A stretch of DNA of 54,371 nucleotides from assembly GCA_963976695.1 (NCBI GenBank), contig CAXBMB010000020.1, forward strand, positions 1 through 54,371. The letters run 5' to 3'. The notes beneath the pieces were generated by a model. That model searched no databases and had not been told where the DNA came from. It saw only the letters and a program-made list of their open reading frames with translations. The translations under genes were made by a program, and so were the position numbers. Each line of letters opens with the position of its first letter. The stretch's first letter is position 1. Positions 8,418-16,016 of the stretch are shown piece by piece. Source of the DNA: CAXBMB01 sp963976695 (lineage in GTDB: Bacteria > Pseudomonadota > Alphaproteobacteria > Kiloniellales > DSM-21159).

Positions 8418-9338
8418 ATGACCATGCCCAAGTCCAACCCGTTGCCTCGCGACCTGCAAGCCCTTGAAGCAGAGAGCATCTATATCTTCCGCGAACTGGC
8501 TGCCGAGTTCCGCAAGCCGGTCATGATGTATTCCATCGGCAAGGACTCCAGCGTACTGCTGCATTTGGCGCGCAAGGCTTTCTGGCCCTCCGTCCCGCCC
8601 TTTCCATTGCTGCATGTGGATACCGGCTGGAAGTTCCGCGAGATGATTGAATTTCGCGACGAAACCGCCCAACGCTACGGCCTGGATCTGATCGTGCACC
8701 AAAATCCTCGCGGCAGGGCGGAGGGTATCGGTCCGATCAGCCACGGCGGCGAGGTCCACACCCAGGTCATGAAAACCGAAGCGCTGCGCCAGGCGCTGAA
8801 CATGCACGGCTTTGACGCCGCCATCGGCGGGGCGCGCCGCGATGAGGAAAAATCCCGCGCCAAGGAGCGTGTCTTCTCCCATCGCACCGCCGCGCATCGC
8901 TGGGACCCGAAAAAGCAGCGCCCCGAACTGTGGCAGGTTTTTAACGCGCGGCTGGCCGACGGCGAGTCGATGCGGATCTTCCCGCTGTCCAACTGGACCG
9001 AACTGGATGTCTGGCGCTACATCGTCCACGAAGACATTCCCCTGGTGCCGCTCTACTTCGCCAAGGAACGCCCGGTTGTCCATCGCAGCGGCACTCTGAT
9101 CATGGTCGACGACGCGCGCTACCCGCTCAACCCGGGCGAAGAGGTGGAAATGCGCAAGGTGCGGTTCCGCACCCTGGGCTGCTATCCCCTGACCGGAGCG
9201 ATCGATTCGACGGCCGAAACCCTCGATGAAATCATCGAGGAAATGGTCGAGAGCCGCTCCTCCGAACGCCAAGGCCGGCTGATCGATGGCGATGGCTCGG
9301 CCTCCATGGAACGCAAGAAGCAGGAAGGTTACTTCTGA
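8418..9338 (+). CDS. cysD: Sulfate adenylyltransferase subunit 2
   Basis: CysD is the ATP-pyrophosphatase-type catalytic subunit that makes adenosine 5'-phosphosulfate from ATP and sulfate together with CysN. The 306-residue protein has the PP-loop YSIGKDSSVLLHLA near residue 36, HVDTGWKF, IGGARRDEEKSRAKER and the C-terminal SMERKKQEGYF typical of the family. The start chosen is ATG 8418; a second ATG lies two codons on. The open frame continues upstream to 8190, but that part is not CysD-like. Its stop overlaps the start of cysNC (TGATG). Being inside a glycan cluster, it may feed sulfation of a polysaccharide (as NodP does) rather than only cysteine synthesis. Confidence 0.96.
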   Translation: MTMPKSNPLPRDLQALEAESIYIFRELAAEFRKPVMMYSIGKDSSVLLHLARKAFWPSVPPFPLLHVDTGWKFREMIEFRDETAQRYGLDLIVHQNPRGRAEGIGPISHGGEVHTQVMKTEALRQALNMHGFDAAIGGARRDEEKSRAKERVFSHRTAAHRWDPKKQRPELWQVFNARLADGESMRIFPLSNWTELDVWRYIVHEDIPLVPLYFAKERPVVHRSGTLIMVDDARYPLNPGEEVEMRKVRFRTLGCYPLTGAIDSTAETLDEIIEEMVESRSSERQGRLIDGDGSASMERKKQEGYF

Positions 9339-11236
9339 TGCGCGGCGACGAAATTATCACAACGACCTCCGGCTCCGCCGCCCAGATCGACCGCGACCTG
9401 CTGCGTTTTCTGACCTGCGGCTCGGTCGACGATGGAAAATCGACGCTGATTGGGCGGCTGCTGTTTGACGCCGGACTGATCCTCGACGACCAGTTGGCGC
9501 AGGCGCGCGCACTGAGCGCCGGTCGCCCGACCGGCCCGGAGGGCATCGATTTTTCGCTTTTCGTCGACGGCTTGGAAGCCGAGCGCGAGCAGGGCATCAC
9601 CATCGATGTGGCCTATCGCTTCTTCAATACGCCGCGCCGCAAATTCATCGTCGCCGACACCCCCGGTCACGAGCAGTACACCCGCAACATGGCCACCGGG
9701 GCCTCGAACTCCGATCTGGCGGTTTTGCTGATCGATGCGCGCAAGGGCATTCTCACCCAGACCCGCCGCCACAGCCTGATCGTCTCGCTGTTGGGGGTGA
9801 AGACCGTCGTCTTGGCCGTCAACAAGATGGATCTGGTTAACTACGACGAAGCCACCTACCGGGCGATTGAAGACACCTACCACGAAATCGCCGACGGTCT
9901 GGGGCTGCAGGTTACGGCAATCCCGGTCTCCGCCATGGCCGGCGACAATCTGGCCAAGCGCTACAGCAACACTGCCTGGTACCAAGGCCCGACCCTGTTG
10001 GAGTTCCTCGAGCAGGCCGCGCCTTCGGTGGCCCGCCAAAGCGGCCAATTTCGCTTGCCGGTTCAGTGGGTCAACCGACCCAACCTGGATTTTCGCGGCT
10101 TCGCGGGCACGGTCCTGGGCGCGCCGATCCAGGTGGGCGACACGGTCGCCGTGGCTGGCGCCGGGCAAAAGGCCGTGGTCAAGGACCTGGTGACCTTCGA
10201 CGGCAGCCAGGCGCAGGCAAATCCGGGCACCGCCATCACCCTGGTGCTGGACCGGGAAATCGACGTCAGCCGGGGCGACATCCTGGTGCCGCAGGAAAGC
10301 ACCCTGGAACATGCCGACCAGCTTTCCGCCGACCTGATCTGGATGGACGGCGAGCATCTGCTGCCGGGCCGGCCCTATCTGTTGCAGCTGGGGCCGCAAA
10401 CCGCCAACGCCACGATTTCCGAACTGAAGTACAAGGTCGATATCAATTCGGGCATGCACGAGGCCGCCAAGGTCTTGGAAATGAACGAAATCGGCCGCTG
10501 TAACATTTCCCTGGACCGGGCCATCAACTTCGATCCCTACGAAGACAATCGGGAAATGGGCGGCTTTATTCTGATCGACCGCACCACCAACGCCACGGTG
10601 GCCGCCGGCTTGATGCGCTTTGCCCTGCGCCGCGCCTCCAACATCGTCTGGCATCAACTGGAAGTGTCGAAGACCGCCCACGGCAACCTCAAGGGCCAAA
10701 AGCCCTGCGTGCTGTGGTTTACCGGCCTGTCTGGCTCTGGAAAGTCGACCGTCGCCAATCTGGTGGAAAAGCGGCTGCACTCGCTGGGTCGGCACACCTA
10801 CACCCTGGACGGCGACAATGTCCGCCACGGCCTCAACCGAGACCTGGGCTTTACCGATGCCGACCGGGTGGAAAACATCCGCCGGGTGGGGGAAGTGTCG
10901 CGCCTGTTTGTCGAAGCCGGTTTGATCACCCTGGTCTCCTTCATCTCCCCCTTCAAGAGCGAGCGGGAACTGGCCCGTTCCCTGGTGGCGGAGAGCGAGT
11001 TCCTGGAGATCTTCGTCGACGCGCCGCTGGCGCTCTGTGAAAGCCGTGATCCCAAAGGGCTTTACGCCAAGGCCCGCGAAGGTCTGATCAAGAACTTCAC
11101 CGGGATTGATCAACCCTATGAAGCGCCCGAACAGCCGGATATTCATCTGGACTCCGGCAAGTACAGCGCCGAGCAGCTGGCCGAACAGGTGGTCGACCAC
11201 CTTAAACGCGCCGGCCTGATTCACCTGCCGATCTAG
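9338..11236 (+). CDS. cysNC: Sulfate adenylyltransferase subunit 1 fused to adenylylsulfate kinase
   Basis: The N-terminal two thirds is the GTPase subunit of sulfate adenylyltransferase: G1 GSVDDGKST at 28-36, DTPGHEQYT, NKMD, then two beta-barrel domains. The C-terminal part from about residue 455 is an APS kinase with P-loop GLSGSGKST near 463-471, DGDNVRHGLNRDLGF, and the phosphate-accepting-serine motif FISPFKSER, all intact. The protein therefore couples GTP hydrolysis to APS formation with CysD and phosphorylates APS to PAPS, the sulfate donor for sulfotransferases. The fusion is well known (NodQ/CysNC type). Translation is coupled to cysD by a one-base overlap. No sulfotransferase is recognisable in the window. 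Confidence 0.96.
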   Translation: MRGDEIITTTSGSAAQIDRDLLRFLTCGSVDDGKSTLIGRLLFDAGLILDDQLAQARALSAGRPTGPEGIDFSLFVDGLEAEREQGITIDVAYRFFNTPRRKFIVADTPGHEQYTRNMATGASNSDLAVLLIDARKGILTQTRRHSLIVSLLGVKTVVLAVNKMDLVNYDEATYRAIEDTYHEIADGLGLQVTAIPVSAMAGDNLAKRYSNTAWYQGPTLLEFLEQAAPSVARQSGQFRLPVQWVNRPNLDFRGFAGTVLGAPIQVGDTVAVAGAGQKAVVKDLVTFDGSQAQANPGTAITLVLDREIDVSRGDILVPQESTLEHADQLSADLIWMDGEHLLPGRPYLLQLGPQTANATISELKYKVDINSGMHEAAKVLEMNEIGRCNISLDRAINFDPYEDNREMGGFILIDRTTNATVAAGLMRFALRRASNIVWHQLEVSKTAHGNLKGQKPCVLWFTGLSGSGKSTVANLVEKRLHSLGRHTYTLDGDNVRHGLNRDLGFTDADRVENIRRVGEVSRLFVEAGLITLVSFISPFKSERELARSLVAESEFLEIFVDAPLALCESRDPKGLYAKAREGLIKNFTGIDQPYEAPEQPDIHLDSGKYSAEQLAEQVVDHLKRAGLIHLPI

Positions 11237-11250
11237 GCCAGATGGCCATA

Positions 11251-11288
11251 AAAGGGCTTCACAAGCTGTCTGCGATGTGAAGCCCTTT
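11251..11288 (+). terminator. Hairpin downstream of cysNC
   Basis: A perfect 13-bp inverted repeat, AAAGGGCTTCACA (11251-11263) and TGTGAAGCCCTTT (11276-11288), encloses a 12-base loop 15 bp after the cysNC stop. The T-run is short, but the strong stem and its place support a transcription end. Confidence 0.7.
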
Positions 11289-11458
11289 CCCGAATTCCTG
11301 GAAGCGGGGATGACCGGCGAGTTCTGAACGGCATCTTCTGGCGACTCAGGACCGCTTGCTTGCGCCAGCGGCGGACATTCCGCCCCGATAGATATGGGCC
11401 GCATATAACCTGGGTGGACCGGTCTAACCGATGGCGCGGAACGGGCGATTGGCTGACG

Positions 11459-11579
11459 AGGTTGTTCAGCAAACTCAAGCGTTTCCGGGCTGTCGCAACC
11501 CGCTATGACAAGCTTCCTCGCATCGGTCCAGCGGGCATCGCAGCCCATTTGGTTGCGCACGTACGAGTCGGTGACTTAG
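11459..11579 (+). pseudogene. IS5-type transposase C-terminal relic
   Basis: Bases 11465-11512 read FSKLKRFRAVATRYDK, the well-known C-terminal motif of IS5-family transposases. After AAGCTT the frame changes, and in another frame 11546-11579 reads IWLRTYESVT followed by a stop, the usual end of these proteins. An 11-bp deletion between CTT repeats would explain the shift. Only about 40 codons remain, with no recognisable inverted repeats. The rest of the 11289-11610 gap shows nothing I can identify. This is a dead insertion-sequence remnant at the border of the cys and rfb genes. Confidence 0.75.
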
Positions 11580-11610
11580 CCTGAGATCGACGAGGAAAGA
11601 AGCCAACGAC

Positions 11611-11648
11611 AAAGGCCCGACGGGACACTCCCCGCCGGGCCTTTTTTT
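11611..11648. terminator. Bidirectional terminator with T-run
   Basis: The stem AAAGGCCCGACGGG (11611-11624)/CCCGCCGGGCCTTT (11631-11644) has a 6-base loop and one internal mismatch, followed by seven T residues on the + strand. It lies between the transposase relic and the 3' end of the - strand rfbA gene and can serve both directions, though the + strand has the better T-run. Confidence 0.8.
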
Positions 11649-11666
11649 AGCCGTCGCCGGTCGGCT

Positions 11667-12536
11667 TCAGCGCCCCTGAACCAGCCGCTCCAGGTACAGG
11701 CCGTAGCCGGATTTCTTCAGCGGTTCGGCCAGGCGCAGCACCTGTTCGGCGTCGATCCAACCGTTGCGGTAGGCGATTTCTTCCAGGCAGGCGATTTTCT
11801 GGCCTTGGCGTTTTTCCAGCACCCGGACAAACTCGGCGGCTTCCAGCAACGAGTCGCAGGTGCCGGTGTCGAACCAGGCATGGCCGCGCCCCAGCTGGGC
11901 GACATGCAGCTTCTTGGCCTCGAGATAGTGGTTGTTGACATCGGTGATTTCCAACTCGCCACGCCCCGACGGCTTGATCTGCTTGGCCACGTCCACCACG
12001 TCATTGTCGTAGAAATAAATGCCGGTGACGGCCAGGTTGGACTTCGGCATCTGGGGTTTTTCCTCGATCGAGACCGCCAGGCCATTGCGGTCCATTTCCA
12101 CCACGCCATAGCGTTCCGGATCAACCACCGAATAGGCAAAGACCGTGGCGCCATCATCCTTCTTGGCGGCGGCCGAAAGCGCTTCCGGCAGACCGTGGCC
12201 ATAGAAAATGTTGTCCCCCAACACCAGCGCGCAGGAATCGTTGCCGACAAACTGCTCGCCGATGATGAAGGCCTGGGCCAGGCCTTCCGGTTTGGGCTGG
12301 GCGGCATAGGACAAGTTCAGTCCCCAATCGCCGCCATCGCCCAACAGCGCTTGAAACAGGTGCTGATCGTGGGGCGTGGTGATGATCAAGATGTCTTTGA
12401 TGCCCGCGAACATCAGCACCGACAGCGGGTAGTAGATCATCGGCTTGTCGTAGACCGGCAGCAACTGCTTGCAGACCGCGCGTGTAATGGGGTGGAGCCG
12501 TGTGCCGGACCCACCGGCGAGGATAATGCCACGCAT
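11667..12536 (-). CDS. rfbA: Glucose-1-phosphate thymidylyltransferase
   Basis: RfbA/RmlA makes dTDP-glucose from dTTP and glucose 1-phosphate, the first step to dTDP-rhamnose. The 289-residue protein starts MRGIILAGGSGTRLHP, the nucleotide-binding signature, and has KQLLPVYDKPMIYYPLS, VLGDNIFYG, EEKP and GHAWFDTGT, all standard for the family. The ATG at 12536 is preceded by AAGGA, whereas the longer open frame upstream is not RmlA-like. It follows rfbD in the same direction with a 185-bp gap containing a terminator and a dispersed repeat, so it may have its own promoter. Confidence 0.97.
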   Translation of the reverse strand: MRGIILAGGSGTRLHPITRAVCKQLLPVYDKPMIYYPLSVLMFAGIKDILIITTPHDQHLFQALLGDGGDWGLNLSYAAQPKPEGLAQAFIIGEQFVGNDSCALVLGDNIFYGHGLPEALSAAAKKDDGATVFAYSVVDPERYGVVEMDRNGLAVSIEEKPQMPKSNLAVTGIYFYDNDVVDVAKQIKPSGRGELEITDVNNHYLEAKKLHVAQLGRGHAWFDTGTCDSLLEAAEFVRVLEKRQGQKIACLEEIAYRNGWIDAEQVLRLAEPLKKSGYGLYLERLVQGR

Positions 12537-12591
12537 CGTTTTCTGTCCTTTATGACGTTTGCCGGCTGTTGGCTTTTTCAAACGCTGGGCG

Positions 12592-12642
12592 CTAGAGTCG
12601 GAGCGGTTCAAACCGGATCGCACCCTGATTTCGTGTGAACCG
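12592..12642. repeat. Dispersed intergenic repeat, copy 2
   Basis: It begins CTAGAGTCGGAGCGGTTCAAA and has inverted arms CGGTTCA (12604-12610)/TGAACCG (12636-12642). It lies upstream of rfbA, between its start and the terminator of rfbD. Confidence 0.75.
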
Positions 12643-12674
12643 TGAGGTGCATAGCACAGGCCCGCCCTCAAGAA

Positions 12675-12704
12675 AAAACCCTGAGGCCGGAACCTCAGGG
12701 TTTT
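12675..12704 (-). terminator. Terminator downstream of rfbD
   Basis: Perfect 12-bp stem AAAACCCTGAGG (12675-12686)/CCTCAGGGTTTT (12693-12704) with a 6-base loop. On the - strand it is followed by a T-run from the A-run at 12673-12678, 18 bp after the rfbD stop. Confidence 0.88.
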
Positions 12705-12721
12705 CCCGCAATCACGACTGA

Positions 12722-13600
12722 CTACGCCTTGTAACCCTTGATTTTGAGGTACCGGTCCAGGGCATCGCTCCAGGCCGGCACCGCGCCGATCACGCCACTC
12801 AGCTTGCTGTTGTCCAGCACTGAGTAAACCGGCCGTTGGGCCTTGGTCGGAAAGGCGTTGCTGTCACAGGGCGCCACCGTCGCCTTGACCCCCGCCTGCT
12901 CAATAATCTGACGGGCGAACTGGTACCAGGTGGCCTGGCCGGAGTTGACGCCATGGTAGATCCCGCCGTCGGCTTCCCTGGTCAGCAGCGATAGAATCAT
13001 CCAGGCGATGTCGGCGGTTGCCGTCGGGCTCATGGTGATGTCGTCGACCACTTTCAGCTCGCCGCGGTCGCGGCCAACTTTGATCATGGTTTCGACGAAG
13101 TTTCCCCCCTTGCCCGAGGCCCCGGCGACGCCAAACAGCGAGGCCACCCGCAGCACGATGCTGTCAGGATGGGCGATCAACGCCAGGTTCTCGCCACAGG
13201 CCTTGCTGGCGCCATAGACATTGAGCGGCCCCACGCCGTCATCTTCGCGGTAGGGCGTCCGGCGTTCCCGACCCGAAAAGACATAGTCGGTGGAGACATG
13301 GACAAGTCGGGCCTTCTTTTCCGCGCACACCTCGGCCAGCCGCCGCACCGCAAAGGCATTGACCTTAAAGCCCATGTCGGCGTTGTCTTCGACTTCATCG
13401 GTCTTGTGGTAGCTGGTGCAGTTGATCACCGCGTCGAACGCCTGAGCTTGCAGGGCAGGCGCGATGGCCGCGACATCGGACACGTCCAATTGGTCGCGTC
13501 CGAAGGGAATCAAGGTGATGTCGCCGTAGTCCCCAGCGGCCACGGCCGCCATCAGATCGGTGCCGAGCTGCCCATTGGGGCCGAGCAGAAGCGCCTTCAT
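12722..13600 (-). CDS. rfbD: dTDP-4-dehydrorhamnose reductase
   Basis: RfbD/RmlD reduces dTDP-4-keto-L-rhamnose with NAD(P)H, the last step of dTDP-L-rhamnose synthesis. The 292-residue SDR-type protein has the cofactor motif GPNGQLGTD (8-16), the HVSTDYVFSG active-site region near 101-110, a YGASK catalytic motif near 129 and the SLFG and STATADIA-like C-terminal features of the family. Its start overlaps the stop of the upstream epimerase gene by 4 bases (ATGA), implying translational coupling. Length and motifs are normal. Confidence 0.95.
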   Translation of the reverse strand: MKALLLGPNGQLGTDLMAAVAAGDYGDITLIPFGRDQLDVSDVAAIAPALQAQAFDAVINCTSYHKTDEVEDNADMGFKVNAFAVRRLAEVCAEKKARLVHVSTDYVFSGRERRTPYREDDGVGPLNVYGASKACGENLALIAHPDSIVLRVASLFGVAGASGKGGNFVETMIKVGRDRGELKVVDDITMSPTATADIAWMILSLLTREADGGIYHGVNSGQATWYQFARQIIEQAGVKATVAPCDSNAFPTKAQRPVYSVLDNSKLSGVIGAVPAWSDALDRYLKIKGYKA

Positions 13601-14661
13601 ATTTTCAGCATCCCGCCGTACATGACGGTGCTTTCGACGACCTTGCGCTCCTCAGTGCTGACTTCGCCGCTTTTTTCAACCAGATCCAGCCATTTGGAAA
13701 GGTTCTTGTACCATTCCAGCGTGATGGTCTTGTCGTCCTTGTCGAGCGTGCCCGCATCCAGCGCCGCGCAGATTTCCCGCACCCCGTCTTCAGCGGTCAG
13801 CTCGGCCTTGTAGCCGAGGGCCTCGATTTTGTCGAAGCTCACCCGGTAGGAACGATGGTCGACGTCCCCATACCATTCCACCTCCACATCGCGCGGCACC
13901 TCGTTGGCCACCAATTCGCCCAGGGGCCCAAGCTGATAGACATTTTCCGCCGAACCGACGTTGAACACCTGGCCGTTCACCTTATCGGCGTCGGCCGTCA
14001 GCATGAACATTTGCGCCCGCGCGGTATCGCGAACATGGACCATCGGACGCCACTGCTTGCCATCGCGCATCAGCGGCAGCTTACCAGTTTTCCACGCCCC
14101 AAAGGTCATGCCGTTGATTGCCAGGTCAAACCGCATGCGCGGGGCCAGCCCGTACACCGTCGACTGCCGCAACACCACCACGGTAAAGTTCTCGTCCGCC
14201 AGCGGCAGGGTGTCCTGCTCGGCCTTTTCGTTGGCCTTGGCGTAGGTGGTCAGCGGGTTGGTTGCGGTGGTTTCATCGGCGATGAATTCCGGATCCTGGA
14301 AGCCATAGATCGAACAGGACGACGGCAGAATGTAGCGGGAGGCCCCTGCGTCCTTGGCCATCCGCGCGCTGCTGGCGCGGGACTGCCAGTTGATCTGCAT
14401 GGTCGGCTCTTGGAAAAGTTCGCCCGAGGGATCATTTGAAATGGCGACCAGATCGATCACCCCGTCGATGCCGGTGAAATGCTCCGGCCTCAGCTTGCGG
14501 GTGTCTTCCTGGATAAGCTCCAGGCGCTCGTGCTTGGCGAGCATTTCCTGACCGAAGAAGAAGCGGTCAATGGCGCGGACTTCATAGCCCTCTTCCAAGA
14601 GCAGGGGGACAAGAGTGCTGCCGATGTAGCCACCAGCGCCGGTCACCAGAATGCGTTTCAT
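13597..14661 (-). CDS. NAD-dependent epimerase/dehydratase (extended SDR) with atypical catalytic motif
   Basis: The 354-residue protein begins MKRILVTGAGGYIGSTL, the NAD-binding GxxGxxG of extended SDR enzymes, and has the SSCSIYG active-site strand. The usual YxxxK catalytic motif reads YAKAN, so Asn replaces the expected Lys; Lys residues occur at +2 and +6 from the Tyr. It is not RmlB by sequence although it sits where rfbB often is, between rfbC and rfbD, and overlaps rfbD by 4 bases. It may act on a nucleotide sugar for the same glycan. The ATG at 14661 is preceded by GGAAGGAACC-like purines. The reaction is not known. Confidence 0.85.
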   Translation of the reverse strand: MKRILVTGAGGYIGSTLVPLLLEEGYEVRAIDRFFFGQEMLAKHERLELIQEDTRKLRPEHFTGIDGVIDLVAISNDPSGELFQEPTMQINWQSRASSARMAKDAGASRYILPSSCSIYGFQDPEFIADETTATNPLTTYAKANEKAEQDTLPLADENFTVVVLRQSTVYGLAPRMRFDLAINGMTFGAWKTGKLPLMRDGKQWRPMVHVRDTARAQMFMLTADADKVNGQVFNVGSAENVYQLGPLGELVANEVPRDVEVEWYGDVDHRSYRVSFDKIEALGYKAELTAEDGVREICAALDAGTLDKDDKTITLEWYKNLSKWLDLVEKSGEVSTEERKVVESTVMYGGMLKI

Positions 14662-14684
14662 AGGGAAGGAACCTCTTTCGCTCA

Positions 14685-14730
14685 GCTTTGTCTCGGGACG
14701 CCGCCGTGTCTCGGGACAAAGCTTTGTCTC
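14685..14730. promoter_or_regulatory. Repeated GTCTCGGGAC and 14-bp palindrome before the epimerase gene
   Basis: GCTTTGTCTCGGGAC occurs at 14685, TGTCTCGGGAC again at 14707, and GCTTTGTCTCAGGA at 14721. The perfect palindrome GACAAAGCTTTGTC spans 14715-14728. The block lies 24-70 bp upstream of the epimerase start and could be an operator or a small repeat; no regulator is assigned. Confidence 0.45.
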
Positions 14731-14738
14731 AGGAAAGG

Positions 14739-14771
14739 AAAAAGCCCAGCCGGAAATCAGGACGGCTGGGC
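14739..14771 (-). terminator. Terminator or attenuator downstream of rfbC
   Basis: GCCCAGCCG (14744-14752) and CGGCTGGGC (14763-14771) form a 9-bp stem with a 10-base loop; on the - strand five T residues follow (14739-14743). It lies 7 bp after the rfbC stop and may separate or attenuate rfbC from the epimerase-rfbD pair. Confidence 0.85.
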
Positions 14772-14777
14772 GATCTG

Positions 14778-15335
14778 TTAGAAGGGCAGATTGTCGGCCA
14801 CGTCGGCCAGCAGCGGCTGGTTCAAATCCTTATCCGAAAGGATCACCTCACCCGCCGGCAGCGGCCAGGCGATGCCCAGCGCGGGATCGTCCCACTTGAT
14901 GCCGAAATCGTTTTTCGGGCCGTAGTAGTTGGAAACCTTGTAGACCGCCTCGGTGTTGGGCTCCAAGGTCATGAAGCCGTGCGCGAAACCAATCGGCACC
15001 AGGATCTGATTCCACTCATCGGCGCTGATCACCGCGCTGACATGCTGGCCGTAAGTCGGGGAGTTCTTGCGCAGGTCGACGGCGACGTCAAACAAGCTGC
15101 CGCGCACGCAGCGCACCAGCTTGTCTTGCGCGAAGGGCGGCGTCTGGAAGTGCAGTCCCCGCATGACACCCTTTTCGACGGACAGCGACTGGTTGTCCTG
15201 CACGAAGTCGATCGCGATGCCAGCGTCCTTCAAGGCCTTGGCGTTGTAGGTTTCCGAAAAGAAACCTCGGTGGTCACCATGCTTTTTCGGTTTGATGATC
15301 TTTACATCAGGAATGGCGGTCGAAATGACTTCCAT
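14778..15335 (-). CDS. rfbC: dTDP-4-dehydrorhamnose 3,5-epimerase
   Basis: RfbC/RmlC is the cupin-fold epimerase that inverts C3 and C5 of dTDP-4-keto-6-deoxyglucose. The 185-residue protein has HGDHRGFFSETYN, QDNQSLSVEKGVMRGLHFQ with the catalytic His, the DVAVDLRKNSPTYG strand, and IPIGFAHGF-type VPIGFAHGFMTL. Length is normal. The ATG at 15335 is preceded by AAGGGGAACGCTT-type purines (GGGGAA). It is the first gene of the - strand rhamnose group and is followed by a terminator-like hairpin. Confidence 0.97.
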   Translation of the reverse strand: MEVISTAIPDVKIIKPKKHGDHRGFFSETYNAKALKDAGIAIDFVQDNQSLSVEKGVMRGLHFQTPPFAQDKLVRCVRGSLFDVAVDLRKNSPTYGQHVSAVISADEWNQILVPIGFAHGFMTLEPNTEAVYKVSNYYGPKNDFGIKWDDPALGIAWPLPAGEVILSDKDLNQPLLADVADNLPF

Positions 15336-16016
15336 AAGCGTTCCCCTTACCAGCCGATCAGGCTTCTTTCGTGACTACGTGGTTCGCCGCCAACGGTAAA
15401 GCCCCGTGTAGCTGGCGTCACTCGAACCACCGACCAATGACTCTGTGGATCGCTCCGGTTCGACAAAAACCATCGCCGCCAAGCCCGATCCACGATTGAA
15501 CTCGCGGCTGCCGCCAAACTTCTCGCCACCACCAATCCCAAGCGCACACCCCAAGCGCACACCCAGGACATTCACCAAAGCAAGCGTCCGCAAAGGTACC
15601 GCGTCGGCAAACAAGGAGGGTGACTTCAACCCGTCACTTTCCACTCTGTCGTCGCCGCATCCCTTTTGCCGCATTCCCTTTGCCGCATTCTTGGGAAAAG
15701 AACGTCGGGACCTGTTGAAAAGAACCCCCGCGAACAGAACTCCAGCGGTACTGGCGCTTCGCCCAAACCCACACCCTGTCCGCCCGAAATTTTCATGCTG
15801 GAAAGCGCGGAGGGATTGGGAAAATCCCAACAAGAAAAGCCGAAGCCAGCGCCAAGGTTTTAGCCCTTTCGGCAAGCGGAAACAAGCTGTTTGCCCCGCT
15901 ATTTCAAGAAAAACTCCGATCCGTTTTTCCGCCGCGATTGCGGCTCCCGCAGCCGGCGTTGCGCGCGCCGATATCGCGGCGGAAAACAGCGCTTGGCGCG
16001 TCGCCCCCGCCGGTGA
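15336..16016. other. 681-bp gap without a convincing gene
   Basis: Open frames exist on both strands (166 codons on -, 201 on +), but their translations are low-complexity Pro/Arg/Ser mixtures with no recognisable motif. The gap contains small direct repeats: CCCAAGCGCACAC twice (near 15538 and 15551) and a 14-bp unit GCCGCATTCCCTTT in about 2.6 imperfect copies (15654, 15668, 15682). It must hold the promoter of rfbC. I see nothing else that I can name. Confidence 0.5.

Noticed and set aside
9329..11560. 743-codon open frame on the - strand
   Set aside because: It is antisense to cysNC, whose GTPase and APS kinase motifs are complete; the translation is His/Gln/Gly-rich without family features.
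12537..12671. N-terminal extension of RfbA
   Set aside because: RmlA proteins start directly at MRGIILAGG; the extension overlaps a dispersed repeat, and the ATG at 12536 has a ribosome site.
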